From assembly GCA_910576975.1 (NCBI GenBank), contig CAJTJY010000049.1:1-5900 (forward strand): a DNA stretch of 5,900 nucleotides, in the 5' to 3' direction. Position 1 is the first letter of the stretch. The number at the start of each line of letters is the position of its first letter. Below, piece by piece: positions 4,875 to 5,900 of this stretch. Under the pieces are notes generated by a model. That model ran no database searches and was not told the DNA's origin. It saw nothing but the letters and a program-made list of their open reading frames with translations. This DNA is from an uncultured Lachnospiraceae bacterium. Its GTDB lineage: Bacteria; Bacillota; Clostridia; Lachnospirales; Lachnospiraceae. The position numbers and the translations under genes were made by a program.

Positions 4875-5806
4875 AGAAAATTGCAACCAGGGACAGTTAT
4901 GGAAACGCACTGGTAGAGCTGGGCAAAGAGCATGATGATCTGGTAGTATTGGATGCTGATCTTGCAGCAGCTACCAAGACAGGCGTATTTCAAAAAGAGT
5001 TTCCCGAAAGACATATCGATTGCGGAATCGCAGAGTGTAATATGATGGGAATTGCCGCAGGAATTGCAGCGACTGGAAAAGTTCCTTTCGTAAGTTCTTT
5101 CGCGATGTTTGTAGCAGGCAGGGCTTTTGAGCAAGTGAGAAATTCTGTTGGATATCCTAAGCTCAATGTGAAGATCGGGGCAACCCATGCCGGAATCTCC
5201 GTAGGCGAGGACGGGGCGACCCACCAGTGTAACGAAGATATTGCGCTGATGCGCACAATTCCTGGCATGACTGTGATCAATCCTTCCGATGATCTGGAAG
5301 CTAAGGCAGCTGTAAAAGCGGCTTATGAGATGGAGGGTCCTGTGTATCTGAGGTTTGGACGTCTTGCGGTTCCTGTGATCAATGACAGGCCAGACTATAA
5401 GTTTGAAGTTGGCAAAGGCGTTTTGTTGAAAGAAGGCACTGACGTGACAATTGTCGCTACCGGGCTTTGCGTGGGCGCAGCCTTAGAAGCTGCAGAAAAG
5501 CTTGCCTCAGAGGGAATTAGCGCAGAGGTGATCAATATCCATACCATTAAGCCTCTTGATGAGGAGATCATACTTAATTCCGTAAAGAAGACGGGCAAGG
5601 TGGTAACTGCAGAGGAACATTCCGTGATCGGCGGACTTGGAAGCGCCGTATGCGACTGCTTATGTGAGAAGATGCCAGCTCCGGTATGCAAGATCGGCGT
5701 TAACGACGTATACGGAGAATCTGGTTCTGCAGTAAAACTGTTAGAAAAATATGGTCTGGATGGCCAGGGAATTTATAAAAAAGTAAAGGAGTTTGCTGGG
5801 AAATAG
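4862..5806 (+). CDS. Transketolase, C-terminal (pyrimidine-binding and C-terminal domain) subunit
   Basis: The 314-aa protein supplies the second half of the split transketolase. The pyrimidine-binding domain (about residues 5-170) starts with ATRDSYGNALVEL and DADLAAATKT (31-40). It carries the catalytic glutamate E58 in GIAECNMMGIAAG, which would activate the thiamine diphosphate held by the partner, and the motif GATHAGISVGEDGATHQ (106-122, H109 and H121). The C-terminal transketolase domain follows (about 183-310), including TVTAEEHSVIGGLGS-like residues near 248-261. Its ATG lies inside the end of the N-terminal subunit gene, a 13-bp overlap in a different frame, with AGGTGA (4850-4855) six bases upstream. 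This favours translational coupling and equal subunit amounts. The domain could be confused with the 1-deoxyxylulose-5-phosphate synthase family, but the split form and the transaldolase neighbour support transketolase. Confidence 0.96.
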   Translation: MPEVKKIATRDSYGNALVELGKEHDDLVVLDADLAAATKTGVFQKEFPERHIDCGIAECNMMGIAAGIAATGKVPFVSSFAMFVAGRAFEQVRNSVGYPKLNVKIGATHAGISVGEDGATHQCNEDIALMRTIPGMTVINPSDDLEAKAAVKAAYEMEGPVYLRFGRLAVPVINDRPDYKFEVGKGVLLKEGTDVTIVATGLCVGAALEAAEKLASEGISAEVINIHTIKPLDEEIILNSVKKTGKVVTAEEHSVIGGLGSAVCDCLCEKMPAPVCKIGVNDVYGESGSAVKLLEKYGLDGQGIYKKVKEFAGK

Positions 5807-5839
5807 GTTAAGAGCTTGAGTGGCAGACTGTAGATAAAA

Positions 5840-5853
5840 TAGGGGCTGTCGCA
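5840..5853 (+). other. TAGGGGCTGTCGCA-like segment, possible left arm of a structure beyond the window
   Basis: The GC-rich run ATAGGGGCTGTCGCA, about 35 bases after the transketolase stop, stands out from its surroundings. Its complement TGCGACAGCCCC does not occur in the remaining 47 bases, so it would need a partner outside the window. It could be the left arm of a long intrinsic terminator for the operon, or the terminal inverted repeat of a small mobile element. The sequence shown cannot decide between these. Confidence 0.25.
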
Positions 5854-5879
5854 CGAAGGTATTTGCCTGCTTAAAAGGT

Positions 5880-5900
5880 TTACATTGCTTTGCAATGTAA
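5880..5900 (+). terminator. Perfect 9-bp hairpin at the window edge, candidate operon terminator
   Basis: TTACATTGC (5880-5888) pairs perfectly with GCAATGTAA (5892-5900) around TTT. The preceding bases AAAAGGT (5873-5879) could extend the stem if ACCTTTT follows the window, which would also provide a T-rich tail. The position, about 75 bases after the last transketolase stop, suits a terminator. The required T-run is not visible, so this is provisional, and the hairpin could equally sit inside a larger repeat. Confidence 0.45.

Overview
The window reads as chromosomal housekeeping DNA from an anaerobic Clostridia-type Firmicute, probably Lachnospiraceae-like. This is inferred from a SAM-I (S-box) riboswitch with a transcription-attenuation platform, a monomeric [FeFe] hydrogenase, a transketolase split into two polypeptides next to a small TalC/MipB-type transaldolase, strong AAGGAGG-like ribosome sites, and AT-rich intergenic DNA around moderately GC-rich genes. 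No species can be named from the sequence alone. All recognised genes lie on the + strand.

Region 1 (1-105) is the 3' part of a tRNA-Gly(GCC) gene, cut by the window edge, followed by an intrinsic terminator. Region 2 (about 174-1667) is a metK unit: a sigma-A-type promoter, a SAM-I riboswitch whose antiterminator and terminator pairings can be traced base by base, a strong ribosome site, and metK (S-adenosylmethionine synthetase, 395 aa). Region 3 (1757-2989) encodes a 410-aa ferredoxin-domain plus H-cluster-domain [FeFe] hydrogenase with variant H-cluster motifs. It follows metK after 89 bp in which I see no terminator.

Region 4 (2990-3350) is a 361-bp, mostly very AT-rich spacer. It holds a weak hairpin, a plausible promoter and two short ORFs of uncertain status. 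Region 5 (3351-5806) is a compact non-oxidative pentose-phosphate operon: transaldolase, transketolase N-terminal subunit (27 bp later) and transketolase C-terminal subunit (overlapping by 13 bp). Together these would interconvert pentose phosphates with fructose-6-P and glyceraldehyde-3-P. The last 94 bp hold a perfect 9-bp hairpin at the very edge and a GGGGCTGTCGCA segment, both probably parts of structures that continue outside the window.

I found no CRISPR array, complete insertion sequence, phage gene or clearly new system. The points most worth a second look are the variant hydrogenase, its possible co-transcription with the SAM-controlled metK gene, and the unexplained leader region before the pentose-phosphate operon.
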